A stretch of 64,000 nucleotides of DNA from an uncultured Desulfobulbaceae bacterium (GCA_947259115.1 CAMYKS010000007.1:36696-100695), one strand, 5' to 3'; shown: positions 8,489-17,052, counted from the stretch's first letter. The notes: generated by a model not told the origin, from the letters alone. A program made the numbers and translations.

Positions 8489-8509
8489 TGTATATACTCA
8501 TGATATACA
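8489..8509. promoter_or_regulatory. Operator-like palindrome of the BrnT/BrnA pair
   Basis: TGTATAT-ACTCATG-ATATACA, perfect 7-bp arms with a 7-nt spacer, immediately upstream of the toxin gene. A plausible site for the ribbon-helix-helix antitoxin. Confidence 0.55.
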
Positions 8510-8532
8510 CAATGTCAAGTTTCATTTATTTA

Positions 8533-8765
8533 TTAACCGCGGACAAAGGCGGACAAAAGATAGACAAAAGATCTAATCCACTTATCGACTGATAAGTGGC
8601 TTGAAGCCAGCCTCCGGCGGTTTGGCTCATAATTCATTGAATGGATCGAGTCGCAAATTAGCTCAGAGTCGTTTGATGAATTCAGCCCACTAATATCGCG
8701 TCAGCGATGACACTTTGATCTCTGTTAAGTCAGCAGAGATTATGTCTGCTTTTGTCTGCGGTTAA
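8533..8765 (+). repeat. Dispersed four-hairpin element, copy 5
   Basis: Left end TTAACCGCGGACAAAGGCGG, hairpin 1 CCACTTATC / GATAAGTGG, mini-hairpin CCTCCGGCGG, hairpin 3 ATCGC-GTCA-GCGAT, hairpin 4 ATCTCTG / CAGAGAT, right end TTTTGTCTGCGGTTAA. Ends one base before the stop codon of the four-helix-bundle gene. Confidence 0.87.
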
Positions 8766-8766
8766 T

Positions 8767-9120
8767 TTATTTTTTGCTGTCCGTTTTTTTTACTATGGCG
8801 GTTAAGAGGTTAATCAGCTCCTCGGATTTTTTGAGTGTTCCAGCAAAATCAATTTTTTCATTAATCTTGCTGTCTTTAAGAAGGCGCAGCCAATATCGAG
8901 CCTCCCGTGCCTCTTTGGAAGCTATGGCCATTTTGCTATAAAAATCTTTGCCGTTTTGCGCGGCTGTCGCCTCTTCAACATTGGCGCCTATGCTGGTGCC
9001 GGCCCGCACCAGTTGCTTTGAAAGGACATATTCGTTCTGGACCTGCAATGTTTTGTACAGGCGGGTTATTTCTACGGCAAACTGGTAGGACTTATCCTTG
9101 ATTACGTTTGGCTTTTCCAT
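8767..9120 (-). CDS. Four-helix-bundle protein (23S rRNA intervening-sequence/Avd-like)
   Basis: A 117-residue all-helical protein. The line YQFAVEITRLYKTL, SKQLVRAGTSIGANVEEA and KMAIASKEAREARYWLRLLK is the S23/four-helix-bundle family, whose members occur in rRNA intervening sequences or free in chromosomes and include the Avd protein of retroelements. No reverse transcriptase or template repeat is nearby, so it is not part of a diversity-generating element here. Good ribosome binding site (GGAGAAG). The gene stands alone between two hairpin elements, like a cassette. Molecular role unknown. Confidence 0.8.
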   Translation of the reverse strand: MEKPNVIKDKSYQFAVEITRLYKTLQVQNEYVLSKQLVRAGTSIGANVEEATAAQNGKDFYSKMAIASKEAREARYWLRLLKDSKINEKIDFAGTLKKSEELINLLTAIVKKTDSKK

Positions 9121-9239
9121 TTTCTTCTCCCTGGTTTTATGTCTGTCTGAAATCGGTCATTTTGTTTCTTTGAAGCTACCACAGGTTGGGGAGAATCATG
9201 ATGCCAATTAAATGCCAGGGTTTTGGGAGGGATTTTTTA

Positions 9240-9484
9240 TTAACCGCAGACAGGGACAGACAAAAGATGGACGTAAAAAAAATTTATCCACTTATCGACT
9301 TGATAAGTGTATATGTATCAGTTCCGGCGGTTTGGGTCTTGATTAAAGGGATTTATTTGCCGACTATCTCTGAGACTGTTGATGAACTCAGCATAGTAAA
9401 TATCGCGTCAGCGATGACACTATGACCGCTGCCGCGTCGGCAGCGGTCATGTCCGTTTTTGTCCGCTTTTGTCTGCGGTTAATA
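9240..9484 (+). repeat. Dispersed four-hairpin element, copy 6
   Basis: Left end TTAACCGCAGACAGGGACAG, hairpin 1 CACTTATC / GATAAGTG, mini-hairpin TTCCGGCGG, hairpin 3 ATCGC-GTCA-GCGAT, a strong GC-rich hairpin 4 GACCGCTGCC / GGCAGCGGTC, right end TTTTGTCTGCGGTTAA. Lies in the 371-bp gap between the four-helix-bundle gene and mshM; 9121-9239 shows nothing else. Confidence 0.87.
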
Positions 9485-9491
9485 AATTCTT

Positions 9492-11477
9492 TTAATCTTC
9501 CGGCAGGAAAAACTTCGCCACGATCTTCCAGGGGCGTTCGGGATATTCCCCTTCGCGGCGCAGGTAGAGGACCTTGACGCCCTTGTCAGAGTATGTGTTG
9601 GAACTGTACTCCTGGTGGAAAACCCCCATGGCAAGGTCCGGGTTCTGGGGATCAGTCAGGATGACAGGGACCGAGGTGTTAAGGGAGATATACGAACTGG
9701 TGCCCAGGATGCGTGCACGGATCTCACTGAGTTCGGCCAGGGAATAGGTTTCGGGCTCGATGCTGTCCAAGGAGTAGGAAGTAAAGGATTGGGCGTAGAA
9801 GCCCATGAGAGAGGATATGTCACGGTCGCGCCAGGCCTGGGCCCAGTCGTTTATGGTCTCCCGGATGGCGGTAATATCCTCTGTGGGCATATCCTTTTCT
9901 GTTTTACTGCCTGAATAGACGATAACCGGGACAAGGGTATTTTCGGTGTCGGCAACATATTCACCAACCTGGTCCCAGAGTGCGGCTGCGTTAAGCATGT
10001 TGTAGCCGCCCCACTGGAAAAGGATGGGGTTGAAGATAAATGCTCCATTATCCCTGTCGTTACCTAGGAGGTATAGACCTTCCAGGATGCGCCAATCAAG
10101 CGGGAATTCATGTTGCGCAGTCGAACCTGATGCACCTCCCTTCCAGAGCTGGGCCAGATTATTATCACGGTCGACGGCAAGGTAGAATTCGTTTGCCGGC
10201 AGAAGTGATGGGTATGGCTGCTCTGCAGCCAAATGCTCAGGGCGCAGGCCTGAGAGTGCAGGGCTTTCAGAGACTGGAGGCTGGAGAACGGAGGCAGCAG
10301 TTGAGGCACTGGTTGGTTCAGGCAGAACCCGGGCGTTTACCTGGATGTTTGATTTAGGAATAGGCCCAGGATCAGGAGGCTGGAGACCCGAGTCCGGAGG
10401 CTGAAGGTGAGAGGATGAGGCTTCAGGATTCGTGGATACGGGGGCAGCGGCATGAGGTGCGGAGGAAGCAGAAGCCTGTTGCTCTAATTTGGGGACAGAT
10501 TTCAAATCTGTCCCCGCTGAAGGTTTAGCCTGGGAGATTTCTTCTCTTGGTGCAACTTCCGGCTTGTAACCCACGGCAAACAACAGGGCAGTTAAAATGA
10601 CTGCCGCGCCTACAAGTGCAGGCCAGAGCCAGGCAGGAACTGTGCTGATCTTGTCCTCATGGCCCTCGATGCTTTTAATGGCCCGGACCAGGTGTTTTTT
10701 GGACACTGATTTCTCACCGTCCACATAGGCTGCCATCAGGGCTCTTTCGCAGATAAGGTTGATGCGGCGGGGAATGCCGCTGCTCAAACTATGAATGCGG
10801 CCCATGACCCTGGGCATGAAGCGGACGCTCATACCGTCGCCTGCCACTTCAAGACGGTGCCGCACATAGGCGCCGGTCTCTTCAGGAGACAGGGGTGTCA
10901 AACGGTGGCGGATGGTTATACGCTGGGCCAGCTGCTTCATCTCATCGTACAGCAGCCTTTCCTCAAGCTCCAGCTGGCCCACCAGGATGATCTGCAGAAG
11001 CTTTTCCTTGTCCGACTCCAGGTTGGAGAGCATGCGCAGCTCTTCAAGGGTGTCCTTAGGCAGGTTCTGGGCCTCGTCTATGATGATGATGGTCTTGACG
11101 CCATGGGATGATTTGTCCAGCAGGTAATCCCTGAAGCGCCGCAGGAGCATTTCTTTTGAGATGTCCCGGCTCTCCTCCATGCCGGTGATTTCGAGATCAT
11201 CAAGAATGACCGAAAGAAGTTCCCGGGGCGAGATGGTGGGGCTGAGTACCAGGGCCAGGTTGACCTTGTCACCCAACTCCCGCAGGAGCTTTCTGACCAG
11301 CAGGGTCTTGCCCACGCCCGGTGTGCCGGTAATCATGACAAAACCTTCACCGGAGCGTATGGAATACACCATGGTGTCCAGGGCTTCCTTGTGCACCCCG
11401 CTGGGAAAGAAGTAGTCCGGGTCGGGGGTGAGCCGGAACGGCGCGTCTTTTAAATGGAAGAACTCTTCGTAGGACAT
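9492..11477 (-). CDS. mshM: MshM/ExeA-type AAA ATPase with C-terminal extension
   Basis: Inner-membrane ATPase accessory to the MSHA pilus (ExeA/GspA-like). Residues 1-280: AAA+ ATPase with Walker A GTPGVGKT near 51, Walker B IIIIDEAQN near 135 and GIPRRINLICERAL (sensor 2). A single membrane segment follows (WLWPALVGAAVILTALLFAV). Residues ~310-430 are a Pro/Ser/Ala-rich linker, and the C-terminal ~200 residues form a separate periplasmic domain ending in an NTF2-like unit (WAQAWRDRDISSLMGFYAQS). The linker contains GTDLKSVP, encoded by a copy of a 25-bp palindrome that also occurs in intergenic DNA of this window. 661 residues is longer than typical ExeA because of the extra C-terminal domain. 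Confidence 0.85.
   Translation of the reverse strand: MSYEEFFHLKDAPFRLTPDPDYFFPSGVHKEALDTMVYSIRSGEGFVMITGTPGVGKTLLVRKLLRELGDKVNLALVLSPTISPRELLSVILDDLEITGMEESRDISKEMLLRRFRDYLLDKSSHGVKTIIIIDEAQNLPKDTLEELRMLSNLESDKEKLLQIILVGQLELEERLLYDEMKQLAQRITIRHRLTPLSPEETGAYVRHRLEVAGDGMSVRFMPRVMGRIHSLSSGIPRRINLICERALMAAYVDGEKSVSKKHLVRAIKSIEGHEDKISTVPAWLWPALVGAAVILTALLFAVGYKPEVAPREEISQAKPSAGTDLKSVPKLEQQASASSAPHAAAPVSTNPEASSSHLQPPDSGLQPPDPGPIPKSNIQVNARVLPEPTSASTAASVLQPPVSESPALSGLRPEHLAAEQPYPSLLPANEFYLAVDRDNNLAQLWKGGASGSTAQHEFPLDWRILEGLYLLGNDRDNGAFIFNPILFQWGGYNMLNAAALWDQVGEYVADTENTLVPVIVYSGSKTEKDMPTEDITAIRETINDWAQAWRDRDISSLMGFYAQSFTSYSLDSIEPETYSLAELSEIRARILGTSSYISLNTSVPVILTDPQNPDLAMGVFHQEYSSNTYSDKGVKVLYLRREGEYPERPWKIVAKFFLPED
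10491..10515. repeat. 25-bp palindromic repeat inside the mshM coding sequence
   Basis: Perfect arms GGGGACAGATTT and AAATCTGTCCCC around one central C. The same palindrome is intergenic at 58997-59021 and, slightly altered, at 52828-52852 and 41007-41032. Here it stays in frame in a low-complexity linker and encodes GTDLKSVP. Confidence 0.85.
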
Positions 11478-11498
11478 GATTTTTAAAACCTTATTTTA

Positions 11499-11726
11499 TT
11501 AACCGCAGATTTGCGCAGACAAAAGACAGTTCGTTGTGCGATTGCACAACGAACTGTCTTTTGTCTGCGGCAGCTTATGCCGTTAACTTTTAAATAGGTT
11601 GCAGCTCTCTTTTTATCTCTTTCTTCCATCTTAATCGAAACTAATTTTTATCGCGCAGCGATGATACCACATCTTTTGCCAGTCGGCAAAAGATGTATCC
11701 GCGAAAATCTGCGTATATCTGCGGTT
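11499..11726 (+). repeat. Dispersed four-hairpin element, copy 7 (rearranged)
   Basis: Left end TTAACCGCAGATTTGCGCAG. Hairpin 1 is extended into a perfect 26-bp stem (11514-11539 with 11544-11569, loop GATT) because the terminal repeat sequence is copied on both sides of it. Hairpin 3 ATCGC-GCA-GCGAT, hairpin 4 CATCTTTTGCC / GGCAAAAGATG, right end ATATCTGCGGTTTCAA. The mini-hairpin is replaced by GGCAGCTTATGCC. Confidence 0.85.
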
Positions 11727-11761
11727 TCAAAAAATCTTTTAACCTTTTCCTACCCTGCGCT

Positions 11762-12580
11762 TTATTCATTAATCATCACTTTTGCCTTGTCGCCATCCCA
11801 AAAATATCCTTTTCCCATTGGATCTTCGGGAATTTCCTCTATATACCCTTTTGCTACTATCTGGACTAGGGATGGAGGAAAATCACCTGTTTCCTGCTGA
11901 TAGGTGTCGGCTGCCTTCTGGATGAGAAAGACGTTCTGCAGTTGGACAAGCTTCTTGGCATAGATGGTTTTCACCTTATCGCTTTTGGCGCTATCATACA
12001 TGACCTTCATGGCCCAGTAAGCATTTTCATAATAGCCGCTTTCCTTGGAGACATTTACCAGCAGCCCCCAGTTGGCCTTTGGGGCATTGGGCTTCTGGGC
12101 CGCCAGCATGAAGTACCTTGAGGCGGTTTCACTGTCATCGAGATAAAAGTACTGATCATAACCGTACCAGTAAGGAAGCTCCCAGCTGTCCGGGTTGGCC
12201 TCAATGCCTTTTTTCAGGATGGGCAGAGCCAACTCGGCGTCTGAAAATTTATGGATAAGTCCCATGCCGGACATGAGGTACGCTTCGCGGTATTTGGGGT
12301 CAAGGTCGGTTACCAGGTCCATCATGCCGTAGGCCCATCCGGAGTCAAATTGTATGTCCAGCGGCTTCCACATGAGGCTGCCGGAGTGGATTGACACCTG
12401 GGTAAAAAGGTAGTCTGCAGCCGCACCCCGATGGTCAAAACTCAAGAGGCCCACCATCTCCCTGGTGGGCAGCAGACGCAGGTCATCACGTATCTCCTTG
12501 GGATAGGAACCATTGGCCATGACGTTGAAGAAAACCGCCGCACAGTAGAAGATGATGGAGGAGAAGACTAACTTTTTCAT
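11762..12580 (-). CDS. Exported helical-repeat protein with pseudopilin-like C-terminus
   Basis: 272 residues with a signal peptide (MKKLVFSSIIFYCAAVFFNV). The middle has TPR-like helices (PKYREAYLMSGMGLIHKF, ELALPILKKGIEANPDSWEL, ETASRYFMLAAQKPN). The last 50 residues (ADTYQQETGDFPPSLVQIVA, GYIEEIPEDPMGKGYFWD) resemble the C-terminal part of type II pseudopilins of the GspG kind, which carry GYLxxLPxDPWGxPY. It lies between the ABC transporter and MshM genes and may help assemble or anchor the pilus. Not otherwise recognised. Confidence 0.65.
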   Translation of the reverse strand: MKKLVFSSIIFYCAAVFFNVMANGSYPKEIRDDLRLLPTREMVGLLSFDHRGAAADYLFTQVSIHSGSLMWKPLDIQFDSGWAYGMMDLVTDLDPKYREAYLMSGMGLIHKFSDAELALPILKKGIEANPDSWELPYWYGYDQYFYLDDSETASRYFMLAAQKPNAPKANWGLLVNVSKESGYYENAYWAMKVMYDSAKSDKVKTIYAKKLVQLQNVFLIQKAADTYQQETGDFPPSLVQIVAKGYIEEIPEDPMGKGYFWDGDKAKVMINE

Positions 12581-12588
12581 TTTTTATT

Positions 12589-12765
12589 TAGCCACGGACA
12601 CACACGGACACACACAGACATTCAGCCTGCCGACGCGGCAGGCTGTATAGTGCCATCGCTACGCGCTAAAACATTAAGCCCCGCAGGGTGACAACTAGTT
12701 CGTTGTGCACGTTGCACAACGAACTGTCTTTTGTCCGTGTCCGTCTGTGTGTGTCTGTGGCTAAT
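12589..12765 (-). repeat. Dispersed four-hairpin element, copy 8 (inverted)
   Basis: Read on the minus strand: TTAGCCACAGACACACACAG, hairpin 1 GTTCGTTGTGC / GCACAACGAAC, mini-hairpin CCCTGCGGGG, hairpin 3 AGCGC-GTA-GCGAT, hairpin 4 CAGCCTGCC / GGCAGGCTG, right end GTGTGTCCGTGGCTA. It abuts the stop codon of the ABC permease gene. Terminal repeats have drifted to a CAGACACA pattern on both sides. Confidence 0.85.
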
Positions 12766-13538
12766 CATATGTCCTGTTTCTTCATCAATACCGAACTCAG
12801 CAGTAAAAGTGCTGCCAGGTAACAGAACCAATACAGGCTGACCAGCAATACCTGGCCTGCCGCTAATGCCTCGTTGTGCACAATGGCCAGGCGAAAATCA
12901 AACATGTCAAAGTTCGGCAGCACATAGGACAATAACTTCACCAGGGCCAGATGCGTCTTGGAGCCCAGCTGCCCCAGGCCGATGAAACTCTGGATCGCCT
13001 CTGTCATGGAATGGCCCACAAGATAGACTGCCAGAAGCATGAGTGAATTCAAGGTAAAGGTGACTCCCATTGCATAAAAAACCATGCCGATGCCGGTGAG
13101 CATGGTAAATTCCAGCACAGCCCAGTAGGAGGCCCAAAAGAGCTCGGGTGCAAGCCTCTGCCCGAATATCCAGGCCAGGAGAAAGATGGAAGCGCCGGCA
13201 AGAAAGCTGAAAATAATGATAATATAGGAGGTGCCCAGAAAACGTCCCAGGATATAGGCGGGCCGCGGTATCCTGTTTAACAGTACGTAGAGCTCGTTGC
13301 GCTCCTTCTCCCGGTATAAAGAGTACATGCCGAACAGGATTGAGACCGTCAAACAGACCATGGAGATACCGAGCATGCCGAAATTGATGATAAAGCGGGC
13401 AGCGGTGTTAAGCGACAGGGAGCTTACGTAAACGGAGAAGATTAGGAAGATACCGAGAAAAATAAGCAGGCCCCAGAATATCCTGTCCCGCAAACTTTCC
13501 TTAAAGGCTATCCTGCTGATGGTTATGATGTGACGCAT
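12765..13538 (-). CDS. ABC-2 type transporter permease
   Basis: 257 residues with six predicted membrane helices; the first is FWGLLIFLGIFLIFSVYVSS. The cytoplasmic loop LYREKERNELYVLLNRIPRP with YILGRFLGTSYI is typical of ABC-2 exporters. It overlaps the ATPase gene by 16 nt, so the two form one transporter. Substrate unknown; its place among pilus genes suggests a role in pilus or envelope assembly, but that is context only. Confidence 0.85.
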   Translation of the reverse strand: MRHIITISRIAFKESLRDRIFWGLLIFLGIFLIFSVYVSSLSLNTAARFIINFGMLGISMVCLTVSILFGMYSLYREKERNELYVLLNRIPRPAYILGRFLGTSYIIIIFSFLAGASIFLLAWIFGQRLAPELFWASYWAVLEFTMLTGIGMVFYAMGVTFTLNSLMLLAVYLVGHSMTEAIQSFIGLGQLGSKTHLALVKLLSYVLPNFDMFDFRLAIVHNEALAAGQVLLVSLYWFCYLAALLLLSSVLMKKQDI

Positions 13539-14248
13539 TTGACCTCCCTGCGGAAACCGGCATCCAGATTATCCACCTCCCATTTAGCGAGGAAATCCTT
13601 GACCTGGCCGACAAACTGCAACCTGCCCTCAACCAGGATACCAATCCTGTCGCATAACCGTTCCACCTCGGAGAGGATATGGGAACAGAAAAAGATGGTC
13701 TTGCCCTGCCTGTTAATTGAGAGCAGCAGGTCAATCACCTCACTGCGCCCGATGGGATCAAGACCGGAGGTGGGTTCGTCCAGGATGAGAAAATCAGGAT
13801 CACCGGCAAAGGCCTGGGCAAGACCAAGCCGCTGGCCCATGCCCTTGGAAAGGTCGGAGACCCGGCGCTGCTTGAAACGGTCCATGCCCACCAGACGCAG
13901 CTGCACATCGAGCTTTTCAGGATCAATACTGGAGCGTGCCAATTGGTTGTGGAAGCGCAGGTATTCCTCCACGGTCAGGTTCGGGTTGGGCTTGAAACTT
14001 TCCGGCAGATAGCCGAACTGTGGCCGGGGTTCCGCCATGGCAAGCTTTGTGTCCTGAAATATAATCTCTCCGGCAGTGGGCGCCATGAAACCCATGATCA
14101 TCTTGACCGTTGTGGTCTTGCCGGCACCGTTTGGGCCAAGCAGGCCGAAGATCTCACCGGCCTCCACCTGGAGATTGAGATTGGCAAGGGCGTGAATCGA
14201 ACCTTCGCGACCCTTATATGTTTTAGTGAGATTTTTTATTGATAACAT
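13523..14248 (-). CDS. ABC transporter ATP-binding protein
   Basis: 241 residues. Walker A GPNGAGKTT near 37, Q-loop in FGYLPESFKP, signature LSKGMGQRLGLAQAFAGDP (LSKGM variant of LSGGQ), Walker B FLILDEPTSGLDP, H-loop FFCSHILSEVERLCD. The class drives ABC-2 exporters. Overlaps the permease start by 16 nt. No substrate-binding protein is nearby, which fits an exporter. Confidence 0.93.
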   Translation of the reverse strand: MLSIKNLTKTYKGREGSIHALANLNLQVEAGEIFGLLGPNGAGKTTTVKMIMGFMAPTAGEIIFQDTKLAMAEPRPQFGYLPESFKPNPNLTVEEYLRFHNQLARSSIDPEKLDVQLRLVGMDRFKQRRVSDLSKGMGQRLGLAQAFAGDPDFLILDEPTSGLDPIGRSEVIDLLLSINRQGKTIFFCSHILSEVERLCDRIGILVEGRLQFVGQVKDFLAKWEVDNLDAGFRREVKCVTS

Positions 14249-14276
14249 TGATTAAACTACCATTAAAGATTTCTAT

Positions 14277-14515
14277 TTAACCGCAGACAAAGATGGACAA
14301 AAACAGACATGTCAATTGCCGACCGGCAAATGACATAGTGACATCGCTACGCGATACTATGCTGAATTCATGAAAAATCTCCAACATATTTCGATCAACT
14401 AGGATGTCAATTAATGCACAAACTAAAACCACCGGAGGTGGAAAATGAATCATTTATCAAGACGATAAATGATTCAAGAAATGTCAATTTTGTGTCTGTT
14501 TTTGTCTGCGGTTAA
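14277..14515 (-). repeat. Dispersed four-hairpin element, copy 9 (inverted)
   Basis: On the minus strand: TTTAACCGCAGACAAAAACA, hairpin 1 GAATCATTTATC / GATAAATGATTC (a third hairpin-1 type), mini-hairpin CCACCTCCGGTGG, hairpin 3 ATCGC-GTA-GCGAT, hairpin 4 TGTCATTTGCC / GGCAATTGACA, right end CATCTTTGTCTGCGGTTAAA. Fills the gap between the ABC ATPase and the fourth pilin. Confidence 0.87.
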
Positions 14516-14542
14516 ATTATCTTTTATCTTTACCCTCTCACT

Positions 14543-15184
14543 TCACGGTTTCAATCGTGCCACAAAAACCCCGTTGCGCAAGCCTTCAAATGTCGGGGGT
14601 ATGCCGTCCCCCATACCTGCATGCCAATCTGTTGCAGATATAGCTTCTGCCCCGGTATATATGAAATAATAGTTATTGAAGCCTTCACTGTCCAGAACAC
14701 TTGCCAGGTACAGAAGGCCCGGTTCCGTCCTGGAGCCGTCATGGACCCCATGCAGGAAGACCAGGCCGGTGAAGGGATTGCGCGGCTGATTTTCCCCGGG
14801 CATGATGTCGGCCACGGTAAAGTTTACAGGATTTGCAGTCCCCCCACTCCGGCACCCCGGTATCAGACTTTTAACAGTTCCAAACCAGTTATTGGGTATA
14901 TCTCCTGTGCGTCTGCCGCCTGTATATCCCACCAGAGAATCGACGTAGTCATTCAGGACGCAGGTGTCATCCTCATCCTGGGCCGCAAGGTTGCGCTCGG
15001 ACCATTCCATACCCCAGTTGCCCAGTTCCGTCGCTGCCTGACGGGTGAGGCTGTAGCTCGCATCACTGCGGGCCCGCCAGGCCCTTGGCAGAATAACGGC
15101 AAAGAGAATACCTACTATTCCCAGGACAAGGAGGAGTTCCAACAGGCTGAAACCTCGGTTTTTATGGTTCAAATACTTGTCCAT
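14543..15184 (-). CDS. Prepilin-like protein, divergent fourth paralogue
   Basis: 213 residues. Leader ends NHKNRG, then FSLLELLLVLGIVGILFAVI with Glu5. The pattern AVILPRAWRARSDASYSLTR, ERNLAAQDEDD, and the end WHAGMGDG...FEGLRNGVFV shows it belongs to the same family as the three tandem pilins, but it is far more diverged. It is bounded on both sides by hairpin elements. Probably a minor pilin that primes or tips the pilus; this is inferred from divergence and position. Confidence 0.83.
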   Translation of the reverse strand: MDKYLNHKNRGFSLLELLLVLGIVGILFAVILPRAWRARSDASYSLTRQAATELGNWGMEWSERNLAAQDEDDTCVLNDYVDSLVGYTGGRRTGDIPNNWFGTVKSLIPGCRSGGTANPVNFTVADIMPGENQPRNPFTGLVFLHGVHDGSRTEPGLLYLASVLDSEGFNNYYFIYTGAEAISATDWHAGMGDGIPPTFEGLRNGVFVARLKP

Positions 15185-15215
15185 GCTCTTCTTTTAAAAC
15201 ATAAATAATTTTTTA

Positions 15216-15460
15216 TTAACCGCAGACAGACGCAGATAAAAGCGGACAAAGAATACTACACACTTATCGACCGATAAGTGGATATGTGTCAGCCTCCGGC
15301 GGTTAAGCATTGTTTCTTAATCAAAGGTATTTACTTACAAACTTTCCCCGGGCTTATTGATTGACTCAACAAAATAATTATCGCGTCAGCGATGATACTA
15401 CATATTCGGCCAGTCGGCCAAATATGTGACCGTTGTTGTCTGCGTCCGTCTGCGGTTAAT
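15216..15460 (+). repeat. Dispersed four-hairpin element, copy 10
   Basis: Left end TTAACCGCAGACAGACGCAG, hairpin 1 CACTTATC / GATAAGTG, mini-hairpin CCTCCGGCGG, hairpin 3 ATCGC-GTCA-GCGAT, hairpin 4 CATATTCGGCC / GGCCAAATATG, right end CGTCCGTCTGCGGTTAA. The rest of the gap to mshG (15461-15542) is a low-complexity CCTTTTACC-like spacer. Confidence 0.87.
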
Positions 15461-15542
15461 TATTATTTTAAAAAGTCCTTTTTCCCTTTTACCTTTTATC
15501 TAAAGCCTTGTGCCTAAAGCCGTATCTTTTATCTCCTAACTA

Positions 15543-16778
15543 TTAAAATCCTGTATTCACCTGACTTGAGAGCTCATTGACCAAATCGTAAATCGGCAGC
15601 AGGATACCCATGATAAGGGCTAAAGCCAGGCCGGCAAGAATAAATATCAGGACCGGCTCCATGATAGCCAGGGCCCAACTGATCCTCCTGGTGAGATCCT
15701 CCTCATACTGGTCAGCCACATATTCCATTTGCTTGCTGACGTTGCCTGACTCCTCGCCCACGGCAACCATGCGGGTCACCATGCGGGGAATTATCTTTCT
15801 CTTGCGAAAGGCATCGGAGAGCATGGAGCCGGCTGTTATCTCACTGTGGCAACCGGACATGATCCTGCGCAGCACCAGGTTGTTCATGGACTTGATGGCA
15901 AGCTCCATGCCCCGCAGGGTATTGATGCCCGCGCCCAGAAGCATGGACATGTAGCGCATGAAAAAGGCCATGCGCAGCTGGATGAAGACCTTTTTGACAC
16001 CGGGCAGGTTCAATTCGCACCAGTCAAACCAGTAGCGCACCGTATCCAGCCTGCGGCTCAGGATAAAAAGAACAATGAGTACGATAATCCCAATAAAGAT
16101 AAAGGGCCACCAGGCCTGCATGAAATAGGAGAGTTTCTGCATGATCACGGTGATCAGGGGCAGTTCGACATCAAACTGCTCCATAAGTGAAAAAAGGAGC
16201 GGGAAGACCATGCTGAGGTAGACATAGGCTGCCAGGATCAGGGCAAGGATAACAAAGGAGGGGTAGATAAAGGCCTTGTGCGTCTGCAGGATGAGATCGT
16301 CGATACGCTTGAAATGCCGGGCCAGGTCAAAAAACACATTGTCGAGTAGGCCGGTTTCCTCGCCGATGGCAATGACATTGACATAGATTTCGGGAAATGT
16401 CTTGGGCTCACGGGCCATGGCCTCGTTCAGGCTGTCTCCGGCCGTGATATTGTCGATAAGCGACTTGATGACCTTCTTGAAATAACGGTTTTCCATATCC
16501 TCGTGCAGCTCGGAGAGGCTCTGGATCAGGGGGACGCCGGCCCGCAGCATGACGCCCATGTTGTTGCTGAACTCAATGAGGTCGCGGCGGCTGACAGTGC
16601 CGAGCTTCAGCAGATCCCAGAGGGAATGCAGGGCCTTGAGGCGGGTCTGTTTATATTCAAGCAGATGCAACCCGGCCTGGTGCAGCTGAGCGGCCAGTTC
16701 GGCATCCGAGGAGGCAGAGCGCACTCCCTTGATGATCAAACCGCTTGCATCTGTTGCTTTGTAGGAAAAATCAGGCAT
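15543..16778 (-). CDS. mshG: MSHA/type IV pilus inner-membrane platform protein
   Basis: 411 residues, GspF/PilC family. N-terminal FSYKATDASGLIIKGVRSAS is the usual start. Two GspF domains (about 70-190 and 275-395) carry GVMLRAGVPLIQSLSELHED and LLGAGINTLRGMELAIKSM, with VAVGEESGNVSKQMEYVADQ (the typical E-x-G/S-G turn). Three membrane helices are visible (around 170, 220 and 380). It anchors the MshE ATPase at the inner membrane. The gene lies alone between two hairpin elements, yet its order relative to mshE is as in known msh loci. Confidence 0.92.
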   Translation of the reverse strand: MPDFSYKATDASGLIIKGVRSASSDAELAAQLHQAGLHLLEYKQTRLKALHSLWDLLKLGTVSRRDLIEFSNNMGVMLRAGVPLIQSLSELHEDMENRYFKKVIKSLIDNITAGDSLNEAMAREPKTFPEIYVNVIAIGEETGLLDNVFFDLARHFKRIDDLILQTHKAFIYPSFVILALILAAYVYLSMVFPLLFSLMEQFDVELPLITVIMQKLSYFMQAWWPFIFIGIIVLIVLFILSRRLDTVRYWFDWCELNLPGVKKVFIQLRMAFFMRYMSMLLGAGINTLRGMELAIKSMNNLVLRRIMSGCHSEITAGSMLSDAFRKRKIIPRMVTRMVAVGEESGNVSKQMEYVADQYEEDLTRRISWALAIMEPVLIFILAGLALALIMGILLPIYDLVNELSSQVNTGF

Positions 16779-16812
16779 ATTTCATGAGCTTAAAAGTATA
16801 TATACTTTTTAA

Positions 16813-17052
16813 TTAACCGCAGACAAAGACGGACAAAAGATAGACAAAATACAGTTCGTTGTGCGACGTGCACAACGAACTACTGGTCAGCCTCCGGCGG
16901 TTATGTTTATGGCTTGATTTGCGTTGTTGGTTACCAAACTATCTCAGAGCATTTTAATAAAATAAACAAAAAATCGCGTTAGCGATGACACTGTAATCTC
17001 TGTCAGTCAACAGAGATTACGTCTGTTTTTGTCTGTCTTTGTCTGCGGCAAA
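16813..17052 (+). repeat. Dispersed four-hairpin element, copy 11
   Basis: Left end TTAACCGCAGACAAAGACGG, hairpin 1 GTTCGTTGTGC / GCACAACGAAC, mini-hairpin CCTCCGGCGG, hairpin 3 ATCGC-GTTA-GCGAT, hairpin 4 TAATCTCTG / CAGAGATTA, right end TGTCTTTGTCTGCGGCAAAT. A good reference copy because both terminal repeats are intact. Confidence 0.88.

Noticed and set aside
8767..9120. Diversity-generating retroelement (Avd-like protein)
   Set aside because: No reverse transcriptase, template repeat or variable repeat is seen nearby; the family also occurs alone.
6530..9484. CRISPR array
   Set aside because: Repeats are long, widely spaced and structured, with genes between them; there are no regular short spacers and no cas genes.
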